A DNA stretch of 13,386 nucleotides, from the NCBI GenBank assembly GCA_016765335.1, contig JAESQE010000312.1, positions 6,194 to 19,579 of the forward strand. Direction: 5' to 3'. Of the stretch, positions 6,415 through 13,386 are shown piece by piece. Each line of letters begins with the position of its first letter. Positions within the stretch are counted from its first letter, which is position 1. The notes under the pieces are model-generated. The model saw nothing but the letters and a program-made list of their open reading frames with translations. It did not search any database and was not told the origin of the DNA. Position numbers and translations under genes: made by a program. The DNA is from Planctomycetaceae bacterium. Lineage in GTDB: Bacteria > Planctomycetota > Planctomycetia > Planctomycetales > Planctomycetaceae.

Positions 6415-9174
6415 TTAATCGATAAACATGAATTCGTTGCTTAACAGTAGTGCTTGTGCCAGCTCTTGCCAGGCGTTTTTGTTTTCGGTTTGGCTTTCAA
6501 TAAACTCTTTGCACCAGGCTGTTTCGTCTGGTGCAGGATCGCGGTGATAAACTTTGCGATATAATTGTTCGATTGCAGGAGTTGTCTGTTTGGTATCCAC
6601 CGATTTTGTAATCGATTCTGCCAAGGACATGACAAACGGCGAGTTCATTCCAAACAGTGCCTGCTGAGGCACTGTCGTGCGAGGTCGCTGGGAAACGCTG
6701 GAACTTGGTCCTGCGACATTAAAAGTCCGCAGCAACTGTGAAACATTGTTTCGGTCAATAAAGCCGTAGATGGCTCTGCGATGTGTCGGAGTCTTTCCTT
6801 CAAGAGATTCTGCTTGCCCATTCAAATCGATATTCAAAAGCCCGGCGGTAAAGAGCATCGAATCTCGCATGCCTTCAAAAGTCATGCGTTTACGATTCAT
6901 TCGCCACACAAGTTGATTCTCAGAATCTGCATTCAAACCGGCTTCATTCGCGAGGCTGCTTTGACGGTATGTTTCCGAAAGCACGATTTCTCGAACAAGC
7001 CATTTGATCGACCAGTTATGTGCAACGAATTCTGCACTAAGATAGTCAAGTAATTCTGGATGAGTTGGCGGTGCGGTACGCAGACCGAAATCGCTGGTTT
7101 CACTGACCAACGCCTTGCCAATCAGTTGCATCCAGATTCGATTGACCAGCACTCGGGCAGTGAGTGGGTTTTCAGGACTGGAAATCGCTTGTGCCAAGCC
7201 CAGGCGACCGCTGGATTTGTCGCTGAACGGTTCGCTTCGAACAGAAGATAAGACTTCTAGAAAACGGCGAGGAACTTTGTCGCCACGCATTCCCGCATTG
7301 CCTCGCTTGAATATCACAGGCGTGACTGGTTTCGGTTTATCATTAAGCACCATCGCCCGAGGAGGCGCCCCAGGAGAACGGGCTGTCAAAGCGTTAATTT
7401 TCTTCTTGAGATTATTGTAGACATTGCGTTCGGCTCGGTTGATAACTCCCGTGACATTTTCTGCCGTGTACGCTCCCGGGGTTCCAGTTTCATCGAAAGC
7501 TTCTCGAAGCTGTTTCCAGGCAGCTTGTTCGCCTTCAGGTTTGCCAGCCAAATCGGTCAACGCTTCACGGGATAGTTTGCCGTACAGCTTGGCTAGATCA
7601 AAATGATGAACCAGTTTGGTTTGTTGCACACGGGCAACCACAATTTCATTGGCAGCATACGCTCCGTCCTTCACTTGTTGCAAGATTTTATCCAGCTCGG
7701 CTTGCCCGCTGGTTTCAAACTGTTCGTCTTTAATCTTTGAAAGTTGAACCAGAATACCAAACACGGGATCGCTTACAGGACGAGCTGCCAGATACCGCAG
7801 CCATTGAGCTTGAACCTGTCGCCGAACCTGGTATTTATCATCGAGTTGATATACTCCTTTTTTATGCCCCGCTTTTTTGAGAACTTCAATTAAGTAATTT
7901 TCAAAATGCTTAGGGATTTCCTGGTTGATCTTCACGGCTGTCTTTTTATTATAAGCCACGATTTCGTTTTCGATCTTTTCAACTTGCTTTAAGTATTCCT
8001 CATGAGCTTTTTTACTTACCGGCAAACCAATTTGCGGAAGCTCGGCCGGTTCGGTTGAACTGGCGAATACGCCATACAATGCGTAGTAGTCCGCCATGTT
8101 GAGCGGATCGTATTTGTGATCATGACAACGAGCACAAGCAATCGTTAAGCCTTGCAAGCCACGAATGGTGACGTCAATTCGATCATCATAAATATCTGGT
8201 GTACGATTTAAAAACCGAGGGCCTACGGTGAGAAAGCCAAGGGCAGCCAGAGATTTTTCGTTGCGTTTCTCGGGAAGAAGATCAGCTGCCAGTTGTTCGC
8301 GAATGAATTGGTCGTAAGGCAAATCCTGATTCAAAGATTCGATGACATAATCACGGTAGGTGTAAGCGTAGGGATATCTGCGTTCTTCGGTAAAAACATA
8401 GCCTTTGGTATCTGCATAGCGAGCCAGGTCGAGCCAGTACCGTCCCCATTTTTGTCCGTAAGTGACAGAACCAAGTAGGCGATCCACTTGAGCTGCGTAA
8501 TTTTCCGGGGAAGGATGACTGCTGAATTCCTGGACAGTTTTGTATTCAGCAGGTAGGCCTGTGATATCGTATTCCAAGCGACGAAGTAGTGTTCTGGGAT
8601 TTGCAACAGGCGATTGCTTTTGATTGGCTTGCTTCAGTTTTCGGGCGATGAAATGATCAATCGCGTTGCTGCTGCGGAATCCGCCTGGAAGCTGCGGGAC
8701 GGCTGGCTTGCGAACCGGTTGAAAGGCCCAGTGTGTTTTGGCTTGCTCGAAATAATCGAGTTCTTCTTCAGCAGAATCAGAAGCAGGCCAGGGAGATCCC
8801 ATGTCGACCCATTTAATAAAATTGGCAATTTGTTCTTCAAGGAGTTTGTCTTCTTCAGGGGGCATTTCGGAAGCTTCGTCGGAATGAGTGATCGCTAAAA
8901 TGATCAAACTTTCCGCTGATTTTCCGGGCACAATCGCAGGGCCTGACTCGCCTCCTTTGAGCATCCTTCGACGAGAATCAAGCCGCAGTTCGGCCCACTG
9001 CTTTTTTTCGCCATGACAGCTATTACACTTTTCGACCAAAACAGGGCGAATATGCTTTTCAAAGAAAGCTTCCTGCTCTGCTGATGTCAATTCCGCAGCA
9101 GTTGCCAATGCGGGAGCATTTAATAACGCAATGCCTGAAAATAGAATCAGAAATGCTTGAGACCAAGTATGCAT
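6415..9174 (-). CDS. Planctomycete cytochrome-like protein: PSCyt1 + DUF1549 + DUF1553
   Basis: A 919-residue exported protein. A signal peptide (1 to about 26, ending ALATA/A) is followed by a PSCyt1 domain (about 34-125) with the haem c motif C50-N-S-C53-H54 and a distal MPP motif at 104-106. A DUF1549/PSCyt2 domain (about 168-373) contains WGRYWLDLARYADTKGY and C347-A-R-C350-H351-DHKYDP, a second possible haem c site. A charged helical linker leads to DUF1553/PSD1 (about 660-910), with NPLTARVLVNRIW, FGLRTAPPTHPELLDYL and SQRPRTTVPQQALFGMN. The length is normal for this architecture. It is the first gene of an operon with DUF1501. Members are expanded in planctomycetes; a role in periplasmic oxidation or breakdown of complex substrates has been suggested, but the substrate is unknown. 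The frame opens at a TTG four codons upstream, but the ATG at 9172-9174 has a better-placed Shine-Dalgarno sequence. Confidence 0.95.
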   Translation of the reverse strand: MHTWSQAFLILFSGIALLNAPALATAAELTSAEQEAFFEKHIRPVLVEKCNSCHGEKKQWAELRLDSRRRMLKGGESGPAIVPGKSAESLIILAITHSDEASEMPPEEDKLLEEQIANFIKWVDMGSPWPASDSAEEELDYFEQAKTHWAFQPVRKPAVPQLPGGFRSSNAIDHFIARKLKQANQKQSPVANPRTLLRRLEYDITGLPAEYKTVQEFSSHPSPENYAAQVDRLLGSVTYGQKWGRYWLDLARYADTKGYVFTEERRYPYAYTYRDYVIESLNQDLPYDQFIREQLAADLLPEKRNEKSLAALGFLTVGPRFLNRTPDIYDDRIDVTIRGLQGLTIACARCHDHKYDPLNMADYYALYGVFASSTEPAELPQIGLPVSKKAHEEYLKQVEKIENEIVAYNKKTAVKINQEIPKHFENYLIEVLKKAGHKKGVYQLDDKYQVRRQVQAQWLRYLAARPVSDPVFGILVQLSKIKDEQFETSGQAELDKILQQVKDGAYAANEIVVARVQQTKLVHHFDLAKLYGKLSREALTDLAGKPEGEQAAWKQLREAFDETGTPGAYTAENVTGVINRAERNVYNNLKKKINALTARSPGAPPRAMVLNDKPKPVTPVIFKRGNAGMRGDKVPRRFLEVLSSVRSEPFSDKSSGRLGLAQAISSPENPLTARVLVNRIWMQLIGKALVSETSDFGLRTAPPTHPELLDYLSAEFVAHNWSIKWLVREIVLSETYRQSSLANEAGLNADSENQLVWRMNRKRMTFEGMRDSMLFTAGLLNIDLNGQAESLEGKTPTHRRAIYGFIDRNNVSQLLRTFNVAGPSSSVSQRPRTTVPQQALFGMNSPFVMSLAESITKSVDTKQTTPAIEQLYRKVYHRDPAPDETAWCKEFIESQTENKNAWQELAQALLLSNEFMFID

Positions 9175-9177
9175 AAT

Positions 9178-9184
9178 CTCTTCC
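9178..9184 (-). promoter_or_regulatory. Ribosome binding site of the cytochrome-like gene
   Basis: The minus strand reads GGAAGAGATTATG. GGAAG lies 5 bases before the ATG at 9172-9174 and overlaps the upstream TTG codon, so it supports the ATG start. Confidence 0.5.
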
Positions 9185-9600
9185 AAAATCGTTCCTTGTT
9201 AGACATTCATTAATCACACAGCCAAGTTTACTTCGCTCGCAATATTGTGAGTTTTTATGAAGTGCAGGCCGCTCAAAAAATAATCTAACAGCAGGAGGTG
9301 AGGTAGGATGGTGTGCGACAATGCCGCGGCGAGAGAGCTTTTTTTTAGGAAGCTCACTCTGGTATTTTATCGTTGAACCCCTTGGAAAGAAAAGGGTAAA
9401 ACAAAGAATTACATCGACTCAGCCCTTTGAGAAGATAGACACCCGCCCCATGCGTTCATCTGTTTTACTTGATTTCCCCTCCTGATTTGTGGATTGTATG
9501 GATTCTCTGACTTCCAAGCTGAGTTGATCGCCGGCTTTCAGGCACAAGGCGTTAGCCGTAGGTATTCTGATTTGACACTTCGAGTACCATCAGGATCAGC

Positions 9601-9709
9601 TGGAGTTCACGCTTTAGCGTGCATCGGTTGGAGAATGCCTTCAGGCAGTTTCTGATACAAATCATCCCCCTGCTAAAGCTGGGAAAAACACGCTAAAGCG
9701 TGAACTCCA
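9601..9709. repeat. 109-base inverted-repeat element with self-palindromic arms
   Basis: A perfect 21-base inverted repeat: the left arm 9601-9621 contains GGAGTTCACGCTTTAGCGTG and the right arm 9689-9709 is its exact reverse complement. Each arm also contains its own hairpin (CACGCT-TT-AGCGTG on the left, its complement on the right). A further palindrome, TGCCTTCAGGCA, sits inside at 9636-9647. The layout of two REP-like hairpins facing each other resembles a BIME or a small MITE. It codes for nothing and has no clear target duplication. It is likely a dispersed genomic repeat, possibly mobilised by a RAYT-type transposase elsewhere. Confidence 0.7.
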
Positions 9710-9827
9710 ACGATTCGCAATCCAAAGTATTGTGACTATTGTCTAAACGACAGGTTCTGACAAGGAGCTAGAGAATATCCCGCGAGATAACAAATTCGCG
9801 ATTGCACATCACTCGCTGTTCACAAAA

Positions 9828-9859
9828 AACAGGCCTGCAATATTTCGTGCAGGCCTGTT
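9828..9859 (-). terminator. Intrinsic terminator of the His-rich protein gene
   Basis: AACAGGCCTGCA (9828-9839) pairs perfectly with TGCAGGCCTGTT (9848-9859), a 12-base stem with an 8-base loop. On the minus strand the stem runs straight into GTTTTTTG. It is 31 bases beyond the stop codon at 9891. Confidence 0.85.
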
Positions 9860-9890
9860 CAATTCAAATCATTTCAATGGTGATTGAAAA

Positions 9891-10508
9891 TCAGTTGGGA
9901 CGAGGAGCTACTCCGCCTCTGTCGCCATTGTCAGATCTTCCAGATTTGATGCCGGCATCATTCATCAAGTGATGGATGACAGATTCCATTTCTTCAAGCA
10001 GTTCATGCATATCTGATCCGTGAGCATGATGATGGTGGCGTCCACGGTTTGAACGCCAGTTTTCAACTTCGTCTTCAACATGATGGAAATCGTCGTCCAA
10101 TTTACGGATTTCTTTCGCGATTTCGTCATGATGACCATGGTGTGCCTCTTCGTGAATGTACTTTGCTGATCGTAGCATCTCATACGCTTCACGGTAAGTT
10201 TCGTCGAATCCACGGTTATTAGAGTAGTTGTAATGGATCTCTAAGCAGAATTCGTTAGCCAGTCTCTCCAGGCGAACAGCGAGTGTGTCAACATGGGAGA
10301 ATTTGCCGTAAGCAACTCGTTGACTCCGACCGTTTCCGGAATCGTAATAGTATGTGTTGTTACGGTAGTAATAGTTGCTTCGGCTATTTCCGTAGCTAGG
10401 CACGACATACCGAGAGCCTGAATGGCGACTGTGCTGAGCCTGGGCATCGCTGGCGAAAATCGCAGCAACTGTAGCCATAGCACAGCAAAGAATGACCTGG
10501 CGTTTCAT
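9891..10508 (-). CDS. Secreted His-rich helical protein, function unknown
   Basis: A 205-residue protein with a Sec signal peptide (MKRQ then a hydrophobic stretch, cleavage likely after AQA at about 22-24). Residues 25-60 are a Ser/Tyr/Asn-rich low-complexity segment. Residues about 70-185 look like a helical bundle (HVDTLAVRLERLANEFCLEIHYNY, then ETYREAYEMLRSAKYIHEEAHH, then AKEIRKLDDDFHHVEDEVENW). His clusters occur at 123-127, 142-143, 158-163 and 179-180, which suggests metal binding or simply a charged surface. The tail is Gly/Asp/Arg-rich. I do not recognise a named domain, although the helical pattern seems familiar from uncharacterised planctomycete exported proteins. The frame is open upstream to 10640, but the ATG at 10506-10508 is chosen because a signal peptide begins there and AGGA lies 8 bases before it. 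Confidence 0.8.
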   Translation of the reverse strand: MKRQVILCCAMATVAAIFASDAQAQHSRHSGSRYVVPSYGNSRSNYYYRNNTYYYDSGNGRSQRVAYGKFSHVDTLAVRLERLANEFCLEIHYNYSNNRGFDETYREAYEMLRSAKYIHEEAHHGHHDEIAKEIRKLDDDFHHVEDEVENWRSNRGRHHHHAHGSDMHELLEEMESVIHHLMNDAGIKSGRSDNGDRGGVAPRPN

Positions 10509-10592
10509 GATGGGAATCCTGTTCTTGTCTTGAATGCGTGAAGGGGACACTTGAACCAACGTGTCATAGTAAACGGTATCTGTTGAAAAGTT

Positions 10593-10658
10593 GATAATCA
10601 ACAGTGCAGTCATGTTTTTTGCACATTTCAATAAGATCATGACTGCACTTCGATTATC
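10593..10658. repeat. Long interrupted hairpin between the two secreted-protein genes
   Basis: AGTGCAGTCATG (10603-10614) is the exact reverse complement of CATGACTGCACT (10638-10649). Outside it, GATAATC (10593-10599) pairs with GATTATC (10652-10658), giving 19 paired bases with a small offset and a 23-base loop. The structure begins 9 bases beyond the Gly-rich gene's stop codon on the minus strand. It could end or attenuate that transcript, but no clean T-tract follows, or it could protect the mRNA 3' end. Confidence 0.55.
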
Positions 10659-10667
10659 GGATAAATC

Positions 10668-11018
10668 CTAGTGTCCATAGCCGTAGTAGGAGCCATGGCC
10701 ACGAGAAGAACCGTAATTTGATCCAGAATTATAGCCAAAGCTAAAGTTTCCATTGCTAAAACTGACACTGCTTCCCCCGCCATGAGAGCGGCGACCGGAA
10801 CCATAATAACTGTTGTATCCACCGTGACCACGATTACTGCTGTATCCGCCGCCGTAACCACCGTGACCACGATTGCTGCTGTATCCGCCATAGCCACTGT
10901 GTCCGCCGCCATAGCCACTGTATCCGCCATGTCCACTGTATCTTGGCCCTGCTTCAACCAGGGTCGATCCAGCAAAAATCATTCCCAGAACCGCTAAGCA
11001 CATTAATGAATTCTTCAT
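10668..11018 (-). CDS. Secreted Gly/Tyr/Ser-rich low-complexity protein
   Basis: A 116-residue protein with a signal peptide (MKNS, hydrophobic 5-20, cleavage likely after VEA at 23). The mature part is almost entirely Gly, Tyr, Ser, His and Asn. Two 13-residue units beginning YSSNRGHGGY (about 46-58 and 59-71) are encoded by an exact-period duplication (10819-10889). The Gly-Tyr-Gly composition resembles structural, adhesive or surface-coat proteins, but no domain is recognisable and function is unknown. GGAG lies 7 bases before the ATG at 11016-11018, a good ribosome binding site. It lies upstream of the His-rich secreted gene on the same strand with a 159-base gap. Composition bias makes homology searches unreliable, yet signal peptide, ribosome binding site and in-frame repeats argue it is real. 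Confidence 0.72.
   Translation of the reverse strand: MKNSLMCLAVLGMIFAGSTLVEAGPRYSGHGGYSGYGGGHSGYGGYSSNRGHGGYGGGYSSNRGHGGYNSYYGSGRRSHGGGSSVSFSNGNFSFGYNSGSNYGSSRGHGSYYGYGH
10819..10889. repeat. 39-base-period tandem duplication inside the Gly-rich gene
   Basis: The 32-base segment 10819-10850 recurs at 10858-10889 with one mismatch, a period of 39 bases or 13 codons. It keeps the frame and produces the repeated SSNRGHGGY unit. Shorter related GGATACAG-type units continue to about 10930. This looks like in-frame repeat expansion. Confidence 0.75.
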
Positions 11019-11404
11019 TGTTTATCTCCAATTTATTCTAGAGTTTGTTAAGGGGAGTTAATTACTCGTCACTTTACTAAGCGGGAATGATTGCGAGTTG
11101 GGGACACGAAACCGAGGAAAATCACAATAATCATTGAAAAGCAGATGATTCAGGGAACAATAGAGTCAGGCCGCTGGTTTGGCTCGAATTTGTGCCTCAT
11201 AAAGAGGTTGGGAGCACGTTTTCCCCGAATTAAAGGAAAAAACTGGGAAATCAGCATCAACGAACTCGAAATAGTCACGCAAATTTCATGTAATGCCAGT
11301 TGAACTTTGGATGATTGGGATGTGCGATCAACAGCATCTGGGCTGGGAAGTTGAATTGCAATTTCAAATCAATAAATTTAAGTGGAAATTGAGAAGCGTT
11401 TTTC
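11019..11404. other. Divergent intergenic region between the Gly-rich gene and rlmN
   Basis: This 386-base spacer must hold promoters for both divergent genes. On the minus strand TAGAAT (11035-11040) could be a -10 element for the Gly-rich gene, but it lies very close to the ribosome binding site and has no good -35. Near rlmN, CAATTTC (11359-11365) pairs with GAAATTG (11385-11391), whose end touches the GAGAAG ribosome binding site at 11391-11396. No gene or structured RNA is recognised in the rest. Confidence 0.45.
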
Positions 11405-12502
11405 ATGGTTGATGTTAAAGAGGTTGTAGAACTGAATCTGAAGGAATCGAAACCCCCTTCAATATTTGGCCTGACTCTTTCCGAGTTAGAGCAGTGGTGC
11501 CTGGACAATGAAATTAAGAAGTACCGGGCTGCCCAAATTTATCGCTGGCTTTACCCGTTGCGTGCTGGCAGCTGGGAAGAAATGACCGATTTGCCGCTGG
11601 AGCTTCGGGAGAAACTGACAGCTGCGTTCTCTTTCTTTGTCAGTGAAATTGAATCGCATCAGATTGCCAGCGACCGCACGGAAAAATTGCTTCTGAAATT
11701 GAATGATGGCGAGTTCGTGGAATGTGTCATCATGCGAGAACCAAACCGGAGCACAATTTGCATCAGTACTCAGGTCGGCTGTGCCATGGCCTGTGTGTTT
11801 TGTGCAAGTGGCTTGGCGGGCCTGACACGTAACTTAAGCACCGTGGAAATCCTGGAGCAGATTGTTCGCTTGGATCGTTTGATGGACGAACAGGAAAAAA
11901 TCACAAACATTGTTGTGATGGGAATCGGCGAACCGCTGGCGAATCTTGCAAACTTGCTGCCAGCGTTGGAGCGATTGCATGAAGGGAAGACATACAACTT
12001 TGGGACCAGACGCGTCACCATTTCGACTGTTGGGCTGCCTGAGAAAATTCGAGAACTGGCTCGTATCGGTAAACGATACAGTCTGGCTGTTTCGCTGCAC
12101 GCTCCCAACGATAAGCTTCGAACAGAAATTGTGCCCGTCAACAAAAATATTGGGATCAAATCGATTCTTGAAGCGACAGATGATTTCTTTGAACAGACCG
12201 GACGGCGAGTCACCTTCGAATACGTTTTGCTATCCGGCATCAACGATTCCCCCCGAGAGGCCAAAGAGTTGGCTGCCTTGCTTCGAGGACGCAATGCTCA
12301 TGTGAATTTGATCCCGATGAATGCCATCAGTTTGCTCGATATTGGCGGTTCTTCTGCGGAAACTGCTCGGGCATTTTCGAATCTATTGAATGAAGCAGGT
12401 ATCGTTTCGACAATACGTAAACGCAAAGGAGCAGACATCGATGCAGCTTGTGGGCAACTTCGTCTGCCTAAAGTTCATGATAAAATACAGCTCTCGAAGT
12501 GA
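11405..12502 (+). CDS. rlmN: Dual-specificity 23S rRNA/tRNA adenine-C2 methyltransferase RlmN
   Basis: A 365-residue radical SAM enzyme that methylates C2 of A2503 in 23S rRNA and A37 in some tRNAs, in the cytoplasm. The [4Fe-4S] ligands are C126-x3-C130-x2-C133 (CAMACVFC). The methyl-carrier and partner cysteines of the family are present as C349 (DAACGQL) and C119 (ICISTQVGC), and E106 matches the family's conserved Glu. MGIGEPL (172-178), the ISTVG strand (206-210), SLHAP (230-234) and LIPMN (302-306) are standard SAM-site motifs. The N-terminal accessory domain (about 20-100) is complete and total length is normal. GAGAAG precedes the ATG by 8 bases. It is followed after 198 bases by trpB on the same strand. 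A Cfr enzyme is the main alternative, but the overall sequence fits RlmN. Confidence 0.97.
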   Translation: MVDVKEVVELNLKESKPPSIFGLTLSELEQWCLDNEIKKYRAAQIYRWLYPLRAGSWEEMTDLPLELREKLTAAFSFFVSEIESHQIASDRTEKLLLKLNDGEFVECVIMREPNRSTICISTQVGCAMACVFCASGLAGLTRNLSTVEILEQIVRLDRLMDEQEKITNIVVMGIGEPLANLANLLPALERLHEGKTYNFGTRRVTISTVGLPEKIRELARIGKRYSLAVSLHAPNDKLRTEIVPVNKNIGIKSILEATDDFFEQTGRRVTFEYVLLSGINDSPREAKELAALLRGRNAHVNLIPMNAISLLDIGGSSAETARAFSNLLNEAGIVSTIRKRKGADIDAACGQLRLPKVHDKIQLSK

Positions 12503-12700
12503 CTTATGCCCGTTTGTTGATCCGACCGGTTCAGGTTTTGATGCGGAATGTAATTCTGCGGTAATCCGGTTATGATTGCAGGGGAACCTAGTCGTTTGTC
12601 TGGATGTCTATTAAGTAGTGAGGCTGCAAGTGATCCGGCAGGGGCTTGGGAATTAGCAAAACGAAGCGGTACGAATACGTAATAGAGATAGAAACAAAAG

Positions 12701-13386
12701 ATGACAGAATCTGGAAATACAAACGCAGCATTGGCACTGGCAAGCAAAAATGTTCCCGATGAACAGGGGCAGTTTGGACCTTATGGTCGACGGTTCGTGC
12801 CTGAAACGTTGATGTATGCACTGGATGAATTGGACGCAGAATACGAAAAGGCTCGTAAAGATCCAGAGTTTCAGCGGGAATTGAATGAGTTGCTGCGGAC
12901 CTATGTTGGTCGGGCCAGCCCTCTTTATTTTGCTCAAAGGCTGACCGAACATTGTGGCGGTGCCAAGATTTATCTCAAGCGGGAAGATCTGAATCATACC
13001 GGTGCCCACAAAATTAATAACACAATCGGACAGGCACTATTAGCCAAACGGATGGGCAAGCCGCGAGTGATCGCAGAAACCGGGGCTGGTCAGCACGGAG
13101 TTGCCTCTGCAACGGCTTGTGCACGCTTTGGATTGCCTTGCGTTGTTTATATGGGGGAAGAAGATATTCGGCGGCAAGCTTTGAATGTTTTCAAGATGAA
13201 AGCAATGGGAGCAGAAGTCCGGCCCGTGACATCAGGCTCGCGAACATTACGTGATGCTGTCAATGAAGCGATGCGTGACTGGATGGGGTCGGTCGAAAAT
13301 ACACATTACATTTTAGGTTCTGTTGTCGGGCCTCATCCGTTCCCCAAAATTGTGCGTGATTTCCAAGCGGTTATTGGCGAGGAAAC
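12701..13386 (+). CDS. trpB: Tryptophan synthase beta chain, 3' end cut by the window
   Basis: The first 228 residues of TrpB are visible (the complete protein is about 400). It condenses indole with L-serine to make L-tryptophan using pyridoxal phosphate, in complex with Trp[14 protein letters not shown] (25-37) is the usual N-terminal signature, [15 protein letters not shown] (93-107) carries the PLP-binding lysine K104, and AETGAGQHG (125-133) carries the catalytic Glu at 126, spaced from K104 exactly as K87 and E109 in Salmonella TrpB. The reading frame is intact to the last base. The ATG at 12701 follows an A-rich leader with only a weak ribosome binding site. The 198-base spacer after rlmN contains a 7-base hairpin (12543-12549 with 12553-12559) and no clear terminator. 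Whether trpA follows is outside the window. Confidence 0.98.
   Translation, partial: MTESGNTNAALALASKNVPDEQGQFGPYGRRFVPETLMYALDELDAEYEKARKDPEFQRELNELLRTYVGRASPLYFAQRLTEHCGGAKIYLKREDLNHTGAHKINNTIGQALLAKRMGKPRVIAETGAGQHGVASATACARFGLPCVVYMGEEDIRRQALNVFKMKAMGAEVRPVTSGSRTLRDAVNEAMRDWMGSVENTHYILGSVVGPHPFPKIVRDFQAVIGEE

Larger units (their letters stand above)
9185..9890. other. 700-base non-coding stretch with palindromes
   Basis: No credible gene is seen. The right end holds the terminator of the His-rich gene (9828-9859) and the left end should hold the promoter of the cytochrome-like/DUF1501 operon, which I cannot place firmly. Between them are a hairpin at 9331-9340/9350-9359 (one mismatch, T-rich loop), a small GGCGTTAGCC palindrome at 9548-9557, and the 109-base inverted-repeat element at 9601-9709. 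The stretch 9360-9540 shows nothing I can assign. Confidence 0.6.

Noticed and set aside
9331..9359. Hairpin with a T-rich loop upstream of the cytochrome-like gene, considered as a terminator or riboswitch.
   Set aside because: The T-run is in the loop rather than after the stem, there is no gene ending nearby, and no known riboswitch pattern is visible.
11770..12294. A 174-codon minus-strand frame inside rlmN.
   Set aside because: It is antisense to the strongly supported rlmN core, is Ser/Arg-rich as expected for an opposite-strand shadow, and shows no domain.
12572..12682. A 36-codon open frame ending 18 bases before trpB, considered as a tryptophan leader peptide.
   Set aside because: It has a single Trp codon, no Shine-Dalgarno sequence, and no paired terminator/antiterminator hairpins were found, so attenuation is not supported.
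1..13386. CRISPR arrays, tRNA or rRNA genes, phage genes and complete insertion sequences.
   Set aside because: No regularly spaced direct repeats, no tRNA-like arms or rRNA stretches, and no transposase, integrase or phage structural protein were recognised on either strand.

Overview
The window looks like a chromosomal segment from a planctomycete (Planctomycetes/Planctomycetota). The strongest evidence is the adjacent pair of a cytochrome-like DUF1549/DUF1553 protein (6415-9174) and a Tat-exported DUF1501 protein (4890-6305). This pair is greatly expanded in that phylum. Base composition looks close to even, and genes are loosely packed with repeat-rich spacers. I cannot name the genus from the sequence alone.

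Layout. Everything from 433 to 11018 is read from the minus strand. In minus-strand order it is: a Gly/Tyr/Ser-rich secreted protein (11018-10668); a His-rich secreted helical protein (10508-9891) ending in a strong terminator; a 700-base non-coding stretch with REP-like palindromes; the cytochrome-like protein and DUF1501 operon (9174-4890); a membrane-anchored endonuclease/exonuclease/phosphatase (EEP) protein (4605-3610); a membrane-anchored HEPN-domain protein with a C-terminal zinc ribbon (3350-2574); a GT-C (PMT/ArnT-like) glycosyltransferase (2457-859); and a small BFD-like [2Fe-2S] protein (738-433). At the right end two housekeeping genes run on the plus strand: rlmN (11405-12502) and the 5' part of trpB (from 12701, cut by the window edge).

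How the genes may work together. The cytochrome-like/DUF1501 pair is probably one exported module. The EEP protein has three N-terminal membrane helices and a predicted extracytoplasmic catalytic domain, the VanJ-like layout. With the nearby GT-C enzyme, which would use a polyprenyl-phosphate sugar donor, this suggests lipid-carrier chemistry as an alternative to nucleic acid cleavage. The HEPN protein carries the full R-x4-H motif of HEPN ribonucleases on a membrane anchor and is the least ordinary gene here.

Repeats are the other notable layer. There is a 134-base MITE-like element with perfect 22-base terminal inverted repeats (3470-3603), a 109-base element with perfect 21-base arms that are themselves palindromes (9601-9709), a CCACGGAG-type inverted repeat (170-305) with a related fragment (780-799), and a hairpin at the left edge. 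No rRNA, tRNA, CRISPR array, transposase gene or phage gene was seen.
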